A stretch of 16,406 bases of DNA from JBHPGW01 sp042569785 (GTDB taxonomy: Bacteria; Planctomycetota; Phycisphaerae; Sedimentisphaerales; Anaerobacaceae), in contig JBHPGW010000056.1 of assembly GCA_042569785.1 (NCBI GenBank), positions 1 to 16,406 of the forward strand. The letters are read 5' to 3'. The stretch's first letter is position 1. Every line of letters starts with the position of its first letter. The notes beneath the pieces are model-generated. The model was given only the letters and a program-made list of their open reading frames with translations. It did no database searches and had not been told where the DNA came from. Positions 7,605 through 14,344 of the stretch are shown here, piece after piece. The translations under genes and the position numbers were made by a program.

Positions 7605-8615
7605 TTATTTTTTTATCCAGACTTCACCATCGTAGCGAAGCATTGTCAGGCCATCTTCAAAGTTATCGAAGCCGATCTTGACTTTTCTTCCAAGCAGTTC
7701 CCGCATTATCCATTTCGGAAAATTGGCGCCGGCTTTAATTGACAGCGGTGCCCCGCCTCCAAAACGCGGGTTTACTTCGATGAACTTGACTTTCTTATCA
7801 TTATTAAGAAATAGTTGCAAAGTTATAACACCAGGGCCCGCACCGAGCGTTTCCACCAATTTAGCGGCCTGACTGATAATATGAGCATCTTTTACAACCC
7901 TGCCCTTACTAACTTCACCAGATCGGACCTCGATACGCATTCTCGGAACGACACAACGGACCTTCATATCAAAGTCAACATAAACGTCGCAGGTATATTC
8001 GGCGCCGTCAATCAATTCCTGACAGATCGGGTTCGGAACCTTTTTGGCATAGAACAAAAGATCGTTGCGGTTATGCGCGATAGCGGTACCTCTGCTGGCA
8101 AAGCCGTCCCATGGTTTTAAAAAACAGGGCCATTGAAATTTTGAGCTTTCGGCTATAGATCTTACAAGAGCGGATCGAACGCTCATCGTAACAGGCGTAT
8201 CGAATCCGTTGGTTTGGAGAAAACGATGAGTCTTTCTCTTGTCCTGACAAATCTCGATCACTTCCGGCGCCGAAACCAAAACGCAGCAACCCAATTCGGC
8301 AAACCTGGCCTTATTCTTTGCCAAAACTTTCAGATCAAGATCAACCGTAGGGACAAGCAGCTTTACTTTATTATCGGCAACAATTTCGAGTAGCTGCTTT
8401 ACATAGCCCGGATGAGAGGTCGGCTTGACAAGAAATTTCTTATCGCACAACTGCAGAGCAGGACTCAGTTCTGTGGTGTCGGTTCCGAGTAAAGACGATT
8501 TTACTTTCAACTGCCTGGCTGCCGCAGCAAAGCTCTTAAGCAGCGAAACTCGTCTGCCAATACACGTAAACAGAATATTCAGAGCCCCACCAGAATTTTT
8601 CCGCAATTTAGCCAT
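7605..8615 (-). CDS. ATP-grasp enzyme, carbamoyl-phosphate-synthase/PylC-like
   Basis: A 336-residue ATP-grasp ligase. The N-terminal pre-ATP-grasp fold begins LNILFTCIGRRVSLLKSF and includes LLGTDTTELSPAL, a pattern seen in stand-alone carbamoyl-phosphate-synthase large-subunit-like proteins of surface-glycan loci. The ATP-grasp core has CFLKPWDGFASRG (Lys167), ICQELIDGAEYTCDVYVD and the metal-binding FIEVNPRFGGGAPLS (Glu280, Asn282). Such enzymes join a carboxylate to an amine or similar nucleophile through an acyl phosphate. The actual substrate is unknown, and modification of a uronic acid or of an amino-sugar building block is a guess from the neighbours. It is first in a minus-strand unit with the WecA-like gene and has a strong promoter just upstream. 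AGGGA lies about 9 bases before the ATG. Confidence 0.85.
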   Translation of the reverse strand: MAKLRKNSGGALNILFTCIGRRVSLLKSFAAAARQLKVKSSLLGTDTTELSPALQLCDKKFLVKPTSHPGYVKQLLEIVADNKVKLLVPTVDLDLKVLAKNKARFAELGCCVLVSAPEVIEICQDKRKTHRFLQTNGFDTPVTMSVRSALVRSIAESSKFQWPCFLKPWDGFASRGTAIAHNRNDLLFYAKKVPNPICQELIDGAEYTCDVYVDFDMKVRCVVPRMRIEVRSGEVSKGRVVKDAHIISQAAKLVETLGAGPGVITLQLFLNNDKKVKFIEVNPRFGGGAPLSIKAGANFPKWIMRELLGRKVKIGFDNFEDGLTMLRYDGEVWIKK

Positions 8616-8641
8616 TTAATTATTCCCTGCTTTTACTTCCG

Positions 8642-8669
8642 ATAATAAGCTAATACACCTTTTTGTCAA
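8642..8669 (-). promoter_or_regulatory. Strong sigma70-type promoter for the ATP-grasp/wecA-like unit
   Basis: On the minus strand TTGACA (8669-8664), a 16-base spacer and TATTAT (8647-8642) match the consensus at 6/6 and 5/6. Transcription would begin near 8635, about 20 bases upstream of the ATG at 8615. It shares the 188-base divergent intergenic region with a plus-strand promoter. Confidence 0.6.
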
Positions 8670-8702
8670 TCAAAAATACTTACGGATAATAGTTCAATTA
8701 TT

Positions 8703-8731
8703 TTGACATTTTGACGATATAGGTTTAGATT
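8703..8731 (+). promoter_or_regulatory. Sigma70-type promoter for the sugar-nucleotide operon
   Basis: TTGACA (8703-8708), a 17-base spacer and TAGATT (8726-8731) match the consensus at 6/6 and 4/6. It faces the plus-strand operon starting at 8804 and would give a leader of about 65 nt. The two divergent -35 boxes lie only 33 bases apart. Confidence 0.5.
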
Positions 8732-8803
8732 AACTTTCTAGGTTACTAATCGGCCATAAATTCAGAATGGTTAAATGATTAATTAATATACGAGAATAGA
8801 AAT

Positions 8804-10117
8804 ATGACAGACTGGAAAAAAAAGATTAACGAAAAGAAGATCAAAGTTGGCGTCCTCGGTCTTGGTTATGTAGGCCTGCCCCTGGTGAGGGAGTTCGCAT
8901 CGGAAGGTATAAAAGTTACCGGCTTCGACATCGATGAGAAAAAAGTCAACAAACTCAATTCCGGACGCAGTATTATCAAGCACATCTCACATTCCCAGGT
9001 CAAACAAATGGTAAGTTCCGGCCTGTTCAAAGCGACCACTAATATGTCGCGGATCAAAGCCGTTGACGCTGTACTGGTTTGCGTGCCGACACCGCTAACA
9101 GAAAACCGTGAGCCGGACATGCAGTTCATTATAAAGAGTAGCGAAACGATCGCCAGGTACCTGCAGCCGGGCCAGCTCATCGTATTCGAAAGTACTACCT
9201 ATCCAGGAACCACACGTGAGCTCGTCGCCCCTATACTTGAACGATCAGGATTGAAAGCGGGAAAAGATTTCTATCTTGGCTATTCTCCCGAACGTGAGGA
9301 CCCGGGCAATAAAAACTTCAGCACAAAGACAATCCCAAAGGTGGTCGGCGGCTTAACCCCAAAGTGCAGGGAGATGGCTTGTGATCTCTATAACGCGGTT
9401 ATTGTTGAAACGGTACCGGTATCGAGTCTCGAAGCGGCAGAAGCTGCAAAGATAGTCGAGAACGTCTACCGCTGCATTAACATCGCTATGGTAAACGAGC
9501 TTAAGATGGTTTTCGACCGTATGGGAATCGACATATGGGAGGTAATTAACGCGGCCAAGACCAAGCCTTTCGGCTTCAACGCATTTTATCCCGGCCCGGG
9601 CCTGGGCGGTCACTGCATACCGATCGACCCGTTCTACCTGACATGGAAAGCAAGACAATATGGCATGCCCACACGTTTTATAGAACTGGCCGGCGAGATC
9701 AATACCGATATGCCCAATTACGTCATAACCAAAACCATGGAGGCACTTAACGACCACAAAAAAAGCTTAAAAGGATCAAAAGTGCTCGTGCTCGGCTTAG
9801 CCTATAAAAAAGACATCGACGATCTAAGAGAGTCACCCTCGATAGAATTGATCGAATTGCTGCGAGAAAAAGGTGCCAAGGTCGACTACAATGACCCATA
9901 CATCCCAAGGACACAAAAGCAACGCCAACATAACTTAAAAATGGTCAGCAAAAAGCTCTCAGCAAAAATGCTGGCTGGCTACGACGTTGTTTTGATCTCT
10001 ACTGACCACAGCGATTATGACTATAACTGGATCGTTCAAAACGCAAAGCTGGTGATCGATACCCGCAACGCCACCGAAAACGTGCGTAAGAACAGAAGAA
10101 AAATCGTAAAAGCATAA
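8804..10117 (+). CDS. wbpA: UDP-N-acetylglucosamine 6-dehydrogenase (WbpA-like nucleotide-sugar dehydrogenase)
   Basis: A 437-residue NAD-dependent enzyme that oxidises C6 of a UDP-HexNAc, most likely UDP-GlcNAc to UDP-GlcNAcA, in the cytoplasm. It has the Rossmann motif VGVLGLGYVGLPL (about 15-27), CVPTPLTENREPD, FESTTYPGTT, YSPEREDPGN and the active-site cysteine in GLGGHCIPIDPFYL (Cys271). EREDPGN and STTYPGTT are typical of the WbpA/WecC branch and differ from the second dehydrogenase downstream. The length equals that of known WbpA proteins. It opens the plus-strand sugar-nucleotide operon. The choice of UDP-GlcNAc over UDP-ManNAc is family-level inference. No clear Shine-Dalgarno is seen before the ATG. 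Confidence 0.88.
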   Translation: MTDWKKKINEKKIKVGVLGLGYVGLPLVREFASEGIKVTGFDIDEKKVNKLNSGRSIIKHISHSQVKQMVSSGLFKATTNMSRIKAVDAVLVCVPTPLTENREPDMQFIIKSSETIARYLQPGQLIVFESTTYPGTTRELVAPILERSGLKAGKDFYLGYSPEREDPGNKNFSTKTIPKVVGGLTPKCREMACDLYNAVIVETVPVSSLEAAEAAKIVENVYRCINIAMVNELKMVFDRMGIDIWEVINAAKTKPFGFNAFYPGPGLGGHCIPIDPFYLTWKARQYGMPTRFIELAGEINTDMPNYVITKTMEALNDHKKSLKGSKVLVLGLAYKKDIDDLRESPSIELIELLREKGAKVDYNDPYIPRTQKQRQHNLKMVSKKLSAKMLAGYDVVLISTDHSDYDYNWIVQNAKLVIDTRNATENVRKNRRKIVKA

Positions 10118-10137
10118 AGAAAAGGTGACTTTTTTTT

Positions 10138-10167
10138 ATTCGTGTTAATTCGTGAAAATTCGTGGTT
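10138..10167 (+). repeat. Three tandem copies of a 10-bp ATTCGTG repeat
   Basis: ATTCGTGTTA, ATTCGTGAAA and ATTCGTGGTT stand head to tail with an exact 10-base period between the dehydrogenase and the NusG-like gene. The last three positions vary. The array is intergenic, ends 17 bases before the next ATG and sits just after an eight-base T run. It has no coding role. One turn of helix per unit would suit a protein-binding site, but a dispersed intergenic repeat is equally possible. Confidence 0.7.
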
Positions 10168-10184
10168 AATTAAAACAAAATAAA

Positions 10185-10736
10185 ATGCTTAAAGAAAGTG
10201 ACAATCCTCCGATTAGTTGGCCGGCAAAAAAATCTGTCACGGATTTTGATGGGCAGTGGTGGGTTGTGCACACAAAGAGCAGAAATGAAAAAGCTCTTGC
10301 CCACGATCTGATAACCAAAAATGTCAATTACTTTCTGCCCATGAGTTGGAAAGTTCGCCACCAAAGAGGCCGCAAAATCCGTTCGCTTTTGCCGTTGTTT
10401 GGCGGATATATGTTCTTCTGCGGAGAAGAAAAACAACGCCTTGAAGTATTGCAAACAAATCGTGTAGCCAATCTGATAGAGGTCAAGGACCCGGAAAGAC
10501 TGGTCAAGGAACTCAAGCAGATCGAACAGACACTTGCCGCAGGGGTGCCTGTAGTACCTCATAACTACCTCAAAGTAGGCCAGCGATGCAGGGTCACTTC
10601 GGGGCCTTTGGCACATTTAGAAGGTATCGTCGTCAGAACTAAAGACACCGCCAGGCTGGTTCTGCAGATCGACATGCTGGGCCAGGCCGCAAGCGTCGAA
10701 ATAGATATAGACACGATCGAAAAATTAGAACAATAA
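10185..10736 (+). CDS. NusG-family antitermination factor (RfaH/UpxY/LoaP-like paralog)
   Basis: A 183-residue NusG paralog. The NGN domain (about 22-110) begins WWVVHTKSRNEKALAHDL and contains LPLFGGYMFF, the counterpart of the NusG PLFPGYVFV segment. The C-terminal KOW domain (about 125-180) reads LKVGQRCRVTSGPLAHLEGIVV and ends in a short beta-barrel sequence. Such paralogs bind RNA polymerase and let it read through long operons, typically for capsule, O-antigen or secondary metabolites. Its place between two nucleotide-sugar dehydrogenase genes argues for a specialised factor of this polysaccharide operon and against housekeeping NusG, which normally sits beside secE and rplK. The ATG at 10185 has no Shine-Dalgarno. 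An ops-like or other recruitment element was not recognised. Confidence 0.88.
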   Translation: MLKESDNPPISWPAKKSVTDFDGQWWVVHTKSRNEKALAHDLITKNVNYFLPMSWKVRHQRGRKIRSLLPLFGGYMFFCGEEKQRLEVLQTNRVANLIEVKDPERLVKELKQIEQTLAAGVPVVPHNYLKVGQRCRVTSGPLAHLEGIVVRTKDTARLVLQIDMLGQAASVEIDIDTIEKLEQ

Positions 10737-10759
10737 TATTATAGACAAAGGTTAGTCAG

Positions 10760-12079
10760 ATGAAAATTTGTGTAGTTGGAATAGGTTATGTCGGGTTGGT
10801 GACGGCAGGCTGTTTGGCAGAAGCCGGCAATAATATCGTATGCGTCGATAACGATGCCAAAAAAGTCAAACAGCTCAAAAATGGTGTGATCCCAATTTAT
10901 GAACCAGGCCTGACAGAGATCATCAAGCGCAACGAAAAACTCGGCCGACTCACTTTTACAACCGACCTGAAACAAGGCATTGATAATTCTACTATTATCT
11001 TTCTCGCAGTCGGGACACCATCAGCAGTTGATGGCTCCGCCGACATCTCCGCAATACTTTCTGTCGCAGAGCAAATCGCTGACAACCTCACAGACTATCG
11101 GATCATAGCAACAAAAAGTACCGTCCCCATAGGCACACACAAAAAAGTCACTGACATCATAAAATCCAGAACAAAGATACCTTTTGATTATGTCAGCAAC
11201 CCGGAGTTTCTTAAAGAAGGTTCAGCGGTAGAAGATTTCATGCGGCCGGACAGAATAATCATCGGCTCTACCAACCCAGCGGTAAACGAGACAATGAAAC
11301 AGCTCTATGGTCCATTTATGCGAAAAGCCAACCGTATATTGTTTATGGACCCTACTTCCGCGGAAATGGCCAAATACGCAGCTAATACAATGCTCGCGAC
11401 GAGAATTTCGTTCATGAACGAACTGTCACAATTGTGCGAAACCCTCGGCGCTGATATCGAACTCATAAGACAGGGCATAGGCTCTGACTCACGGATCGGC
11501 CGATCGTTCCTGTTCCCAGGCGTCGGATACGGAGGCTCTTGTTTCCCAAAGGACGTCCGCGCACTTATCCATACCGGCTCAATAAACGATACTGAAATGA
11601 CAATGGCAAAAGCGGTTCAGCAGATAAATAAAACTCAACAGCAAAGATTCGCCAAACGCATAATTGACTACTTTGCAGGCTCTGAAACAAAAACGACATT
11701 AGCTGTCTGGGGCCTGGCATTCAAGGCAAAGACCGACGACGTCAGGGAATCGCCGGCTCTTTTCTGTATTGACAAACTACTCGAAGCCGGCATGAAGATA
11801 AATGCTTACGACCCCGAAGCAGGACCAGCAGCACTCGAAGTACTCAACGGCAAGATCAAGTTAATGCGGAACAGCTACGACGCCCTTGATAATGCAGACG
11901 CACTGGTCATCTTCACCGACTGGCAGGAATTTAGGAACCCAGACTTTGAGACCATTGCGACAAAGCTGAGAAACCCTCTCATATTCGATGGCAGAAATCT
12001 CTACGACCCAAAGATCATCAAGCAAGCTGGCTTCGAATATCACAGCATCGGAAGAGCTTCGGTTTGTCCAAAAAAGTAA
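10760..12079 (+). CDS. ugd: UDP-glucose 6-dehydrogenase
   Basis: A 439-residue UDP-glucose dehydrogenase that makes UDP-glucuronate with two NAD in the cytoplasm. Motifs: MKICVVGIGYVGLVTAGCLA (Rossmann), VDND, IPIYEPGL, AVGTPSAVDGSAD, TKSTVPIGT, SNPEFLKEGSAVEDFMRPDR and the catalytic cysteine in GYGGSCFPKDVRAL (Cys261), then WGLAFKAKTDDVRESPAL in the C-terminal domain. The EPGL and NPEFLKEGSA signatures separate it from the HexNAc dehydrogenase upstream. AAAGG lies 8 bases before the ATG. It follows the NusG-like gene by 23 bases. Its product is the direct substrate of the epimerase two genes downstream, so the two form one short pathway to UDP-galacturonate. Confidence 0.95.
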   Translation: MKICVVGIGYVGLVTAGCLAEAGNNIVCVDNDAKKVKQLKNGVIPIYEPGLTEIIKRNEKLGRLTFTTDLKQGIDNSTIIFLAVGTPSAVDGSADISAILSVAEQIADNLTDYRIIATKSTVPIGTHKKVTDIIKSRTKIPFDYVSNPEFLKEGSAVEDFMRPDRIIIGSTNPAVNETMKQLYGPFMRKANRILFMDPTSAEMAKYAANTMLATRISFMNELSQLCETLGADIELIRQGIGSDSRIGRSFLFPGVGYGGSCFPKDVRALIHTGSINDTEMTMAKAVQQINKTQQQRFAKRIIDYFAGSETKTTLAVWGLAFKAKTDDVRESPALFCIDKLLEAGMKINAYDPEAGPAALEVLNGKIKLMRNSYDALDNADALVIFTDWQEFRNPDFETIATKLRNPLIFDGRNLYDPKIIKQAGFEYHSIGRASVCPKK

Positions 12080-12104
12080 CAAAAACAAACTTCGAGAAAT
12101 TATT

Positions 12105-12470
12105 ATGAACCTCGCAATCAAGATCATAGGCGGCTGCATCGCTTTTATGGGGATACTATATTTGATAAAACCCGACATTATGAAAAAAGTGATCGAGTTC
12201 TTTAAAAAAGGAAAACGTGTTTACCTGGCCGCGATCCTAAGATTTGCTCTTGCCATTACCTTTCTGGTCGGAGCCACACAGTGCAGGATTCCCTGGGGCA
12301 TAATTGCCTTCGGGATAGTTTTCATAATTTCAGGCCTGTTGATTTTCATGCTCCGAGCTGAAAAAATAAAAGGGATACTCGATTGGTACTCGAAACAGCC
12401 GAACCTGATCCTTAGGTTCCTTGGGCTTATCGTCTCAGCGATTGGACTGCTTATTCTATACTTTGCATAA
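12105..12470 (+). CDS. Small four-helix membrane protein of unknown function
   Basis: A 121-residue hydrophobic protein. Four membrane segments can be seen at about 4-22, 40-58, 63-84 and 100-121, with lysine-rich stretches (KKVIEFFKKGKR) between the first two. The start is set at the ATG at 12105. The frame is open further upstream to 11988, but that part overlaps ugd and looks non-coding. GAGAAA lies about 6 bases before the ATG. It sits 25 bases after ugd and 11 before the epimerase, so it is inside the operon. Cysteines at residues 11 and 60 are notable. No family was recognised. A membrane-anchoring or accessory role for the sugar-nucleotide enzymes is speculative. Confidence 0.8.
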   Translation: MNLAIKIIGGCIAFMGILYLIKPDIMKKVIEFFKKGKRVYLAAILRFALAITFLVGATQCRIPWGIIAFGIVFIISGLLIFMLRAEKIKGILDWYSKQPNLILRFLGLIVSAIGLLILYFA

Positions 12471-12481
12471 GGAAAGCCAAC

Positions 12482-13423
12482 ATGAAGATTCTAATTACCG
12501 GCTCTGCAGGCTTTATAGGCTCGCATCTGACGCAGCGACTCCTAAGTAACAGCCACACCGTAGTCGGTCTCGATAATTTCGACAAATTTTACGACCCCAA
12601 AATAAAACGACAAAACATCGAGCCTTGCCTGACAAACAGAAATTTCACACTCATAGAAGCAGACATCCGCGACGCTGACACGATCGAAAAAATAACAAGT
12701 GACAAATTCGACGTGATCGTACACTTAGCCGCCCGCGCAGGCGTTCGCCCTTCCATCGCTCAACCCGCTCTCTATGCCGATGTTAATATCAAAGGCACCG
12801 TCGCCCTGCTCGAAGCGGCAAAGAAAAATAACATAACCAAATTCATCTTCGCATCGAGTTCGAGCGTTTACGGCAACAACAAAAAGGTACCTTTCGCCGA
12901 AGACGATAACGTAGACTTCCCCATCTCGCCATACGCCGCGACGAAAAAGGCCTGCGAACTTATCTGCCATACATATCATCATCTTTACAATATCGACATG
13001 ACCTGCCTGCGGTTTTTCACCGTCTACGGCCCAAGACAGCGACCCGACCTGGCAATACACAAGTTCGCCCGATTGATCGAACAGGATAAACCGATCCCAG
13101 TCTATGGCGACGGCAGTATGATGCGGGACTTCACTTATATCGACGACATAATTGACGGCGTAATTGCGGCCATCGACAAATGTAAAGGCTATAACATTTA
13201 CAACCTCGGCGAATCAAGACCAATATCGGTCATTGACTTAATCGCTGAAATCGAAAAGGCGATTGGTAAAAAGGCCGTCAAAGATTTCCAACCACTCCAG
13301 CCAGGCGATGTCAAGCAAACATACGCCGACGTAACCAAGGCCGTTAACGAATTAGGCTACAAACCCAACACAACCATACAAGCAGGCCTAAAAAAATTCG
13401 CCGATTGGCTAAAAAACAAATAG
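12482..13423 (+). CDS. UDP-glucuronate 4-epimerase (extended SDR family)
   Basis: A 313-residue extended short-chain dehydrogenase/epimerase. It has GSAGFIGSH (NAD-binding), the LDNFDKFYDP segment, HLAARAGVRPSIAQP, the Ser-rich ASSSSVYG, and the catalytic pair YAATK (Tyr151, Lys155), then FFTVYGPRQRPDLAIHKFAR. The AGVRPS and FTVYGPRQRPDLA segments are typical of UDP-glucuronate 4-epimerases (CapI/GAE type), which make UDP-galacturonate for surface polysaccharides. UDP-glucose/UDP-GlcNAc epimerases differ there. The upstream ugd gene supplies its substrate. GGAAAG lies before the ATG, and the gene starts 11 bases after the membrane-protein stop, so translation is probably coupled. It is the last gene of the operon. 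No terminator is visible between it and the tRNA promoter. Confidence 0.88.
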   Translation: MKILITGSAGFIGSHLTQRLLSNSHTVVGLDNFDKFYDPKIKRQNIEPCLTNRNFTLIEADIRDADTIEKITSDKFDVIVHLAARAGVRPSIAQPALYADVNIKGTVALLEAAKKNNITKFIFASSSSVYGNNKKVPFAEDDNVDFPISPYAATKKACELICHTYHHLYNIDMTCLRFFTVYGPRQRPDLAIHKFARLIEQDKPIPVYGDGSMMRDFTYIDDIIDGVIAAIDKCKGYNIYNLGESRPISVIDLIAEIEKAIGKKAVKDFQPLQPGDVKQTYADVTKAVNELGYKPNTTIQAGLKKFADWLKNK

Positions 13424-13454
13424 GCCGCTAAATGTAAACTTCACAAAAAAACAT

Positions 13455-13483
13455 TTGTTCCACAATCATTTTACTGTTATAAT
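13455..13483 (+). promoter_or_regulatory. Promoter of tRNA-Pro
   Basis: A consensus TATAAT (13478-13483) lies 17 bases after TTGTTC (13455-13460). Transcription would begin about 3 to 7 bases before the mature tRNA end at 13493. The -10 context TGTTATAAT resembles that of the other promoters noted to the right. Confidence 0.6.
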
Positions 13484-13492
13484 AAACTTTTT

Positions 13493-13567
13493 CGGGGCGT
13501 GGCGCAGTTTGGCTAGCGCGCGTGACTGGGGGTCACGAGGTCGCAGGTTCAAGTCCTGTCGCCCCGA
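13493..13567 (+). tRNA. tRNA-Pro (anticodon GGG)
   Basis: A complete 75-nt cloverleaf. The acceptor stem is CGGGGCG (13493-13499) paired with CGCCCCG (13560-13566), with discriminator A (13567). The D arm is GCGC...GCGC. The anticodon stem CGTGA/TCACG encloses loop CTGGGGG with anticodon GGG. The T arm is GCAGG-TTCAAGT-CCTGT. CCA is not encoded. The identity as proline follows from the anticodon. Confidence 0.95.
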
Positions 13568-13590
13568 TTTTTCGGGCGTTGCCCGAAAAA
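13568..13590 (+). other. Inverted repeat directly after tRNA-Pro
   Basis: TTTTTCGGGC (13568-13577) and GCCCGAAAAA (13581-13590) pair over 10 bp with a 3-nt loop. It abuts the tRNA. The T run precedes the stem and A's follow it, so it is not a canonical intrinsic terminator on the plus strand. It may help 3' processing or pausing. Confidence 0.5.
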
Positions 13591-13592
13591 TA

Positions 13593-13706
13593 GAGCAGGT
13601 GATAAGTAGAAAAGGTGAACAGGTGAAAAATCGGCTAACACCGACAATTAAAGTTTCACCCCCATCTCACCACCCTGCGGTCTCCTGCTCACCTGATCAC
13701 CTGTTC
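13593..13706 (+). repeat. CAGGTGA-rich inverted repeat upstream of the S23-type gene
   Basis: CAGGTGA occurs at 13596-13602 and 13620-13626, and its complement TCACCTG at 13689-13695 and 13697-13703. GAACAGGTGA (13617-13626) is perfectly complementary to 13697-13706. Between the arms lies a small hairpin TCGG-CTAACA-CCGA. The whole block is non-coding and ends just before the Shine-Dalgarno of the next gene. Confidence 0.6.
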
Positions 13707-13720
13707 AAAAGGAAATAGCA

Positions 13721-14083
13721 ATGGCTTTCATGTTCGAGAATCTCGAAGTTTATCAAAAAGCAATAGATTTCACTGAACAGATTACAACTTTGACCGAGCA
13801 ATTCCCTCGCGGCTATTATTTCCTGACCGATCAACTCAATCGTGCTTCTTTATCAATAGCTACCAATATCGCAGAGGGCAATGGCCGTTTCACAAAACCC
13901 GACCGCAAAAACTTCTTTATCATAGCCCGTGGCAGCACACAGGAATGTATCCCCCTACTGGAACTGGCTCGCAGAAAACAGCTTATTTCCGAACATAACG
14001 TTTCCAATTTACGCAACGATCTGGAAATCATCGCTAAAATGATAAGCGGCCTGATCAAGGGACTTGAAAATCGTAAAGTTTAA
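13721..14083 (+). CDS. Four-helix-bundle protein of the S23 / 23S intervening-sequence family
   Basis: A 120-residue protein with the signatures of the S23 four-helix-bundle family: FENLEVYQKAIDFTEQI near the start, FPRGYYFLTDQLNRASLSIATNIAEGNGR in the middle (DQLNRAS and NIAEG are the family hallmarks), then FFIIARGSTQECIPLLELARR. Members were first found in intervening sequences of 23S rRNA genes, but many stand alone. Their molecular role is not established; pentameric toroids and nucleic-acid binding have been suggested for the family. AAGGAA lies 6 bases before the ATG at 13721. The gene sits between the CAGGTGA inverted repeat and the small-protein/nucleotidyltransferase pair, in an accessory-looking patch after the tRNA. 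No rRNA is nearby. Confidence 0.9.
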   Translation: MAFMFENLEVYQKAIDFTEQITTLTEQFPRGYYFLTDQLNRASLSIATNIAEGNGRFTKPDRKNFFIIARGSTQECIPLLELARRKQLISEHNVSNLRNDLEIIAKMISGLIKGLENRKV

Positions 14084-14094
14084 TTCCTTTTTTA

Positions 14095-14130
14095 TTGAAT
14101 TACCGCAACCAATTGTTAAAATGGTGCAGT
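14095..14130 (+). promoter_or_regulatory. Promoter-like 36-nt direct repeat, copy 1
   Basis: TTGAAT (14095-14100), a 16-base spacer and TAAAAT (14117-14122), followed by GGTGCAGT, where transcription would begin. The same 36-nt unit recurs at 14952-14987 with 6 mismatches, all inside the spacer. It lies 28 bases before the small ORF at 14159. Confidence 0.5.
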
Positions 14131-14158
14131 AGCTATCAGTCTTAGAAAGATAAAAACT

Positions 14159-14344
14159 ATGTTCGACATTCAAAACAAGATCATACAAAAGATGACACCC
14201 TCCCAGAAAGTTGAGGCTTCCATGATGCTCTATCACTGTGCAAGGCACTGCAAAGCGGCATGGCTAAGAAAGATCCATCCGGACTGGTCCGAACGTCAAA
14301 TTAACATGGCTGTGAGGGAGGCTTTTATCAATGCACGAAGCTGA
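14159..14344 (+). CDS. Small protein partnered with a nucleotidyltransferase (antitoxin-like position)
   Basis: A 61-residue protein: a short N-terminal stretch, then MTPSQKVEASMMLYHCARHC and a segment with HPDWSERQINMAVREAF. I recall this TPxQK...HPDWS...VRxxF pattern from small proteins encoded directly before GSx10DxD nucleotidyltransferases, with no function assigned that I can name. It is soluble and helical in character. Its last 14 bases overlap the ATG (14331) of the nucleotidyltransferase frame, so the two are translationally coupled. The layout resembles an MNT-type toxin-antitoxin pair, which is an inference from context only. The promoter repeat at 14095-14130 precedes it. No strong Shine-Dalgarno is seen; AGAAAGATAAA lies before the ATG. 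Confidence 0.75.
   Translation: MFDIQNKIIQKMTPSQKVEASMMLYHCARHCKAAWLRKIHPDWSERQINMAVREAFINARS

Noticed and set aside
9353..9757. 134-residue minus-strand frame inside the WbpA-like gene
   Set aside because: Antisense shadow of a conserved enzyme, with no recognisable motif.
11988..12104. Upstream extension of the small membrane protein into ugd
   Set aside because: The added residues are polar, low in family character and lie in the overlapping ugd frame. The ATG at 12105 gives a normal membrane protein.
13455..13718. 87-residue plus-strand frame across the tRNA
   Set aside because: It translates the tRNA and the inverted repeat.
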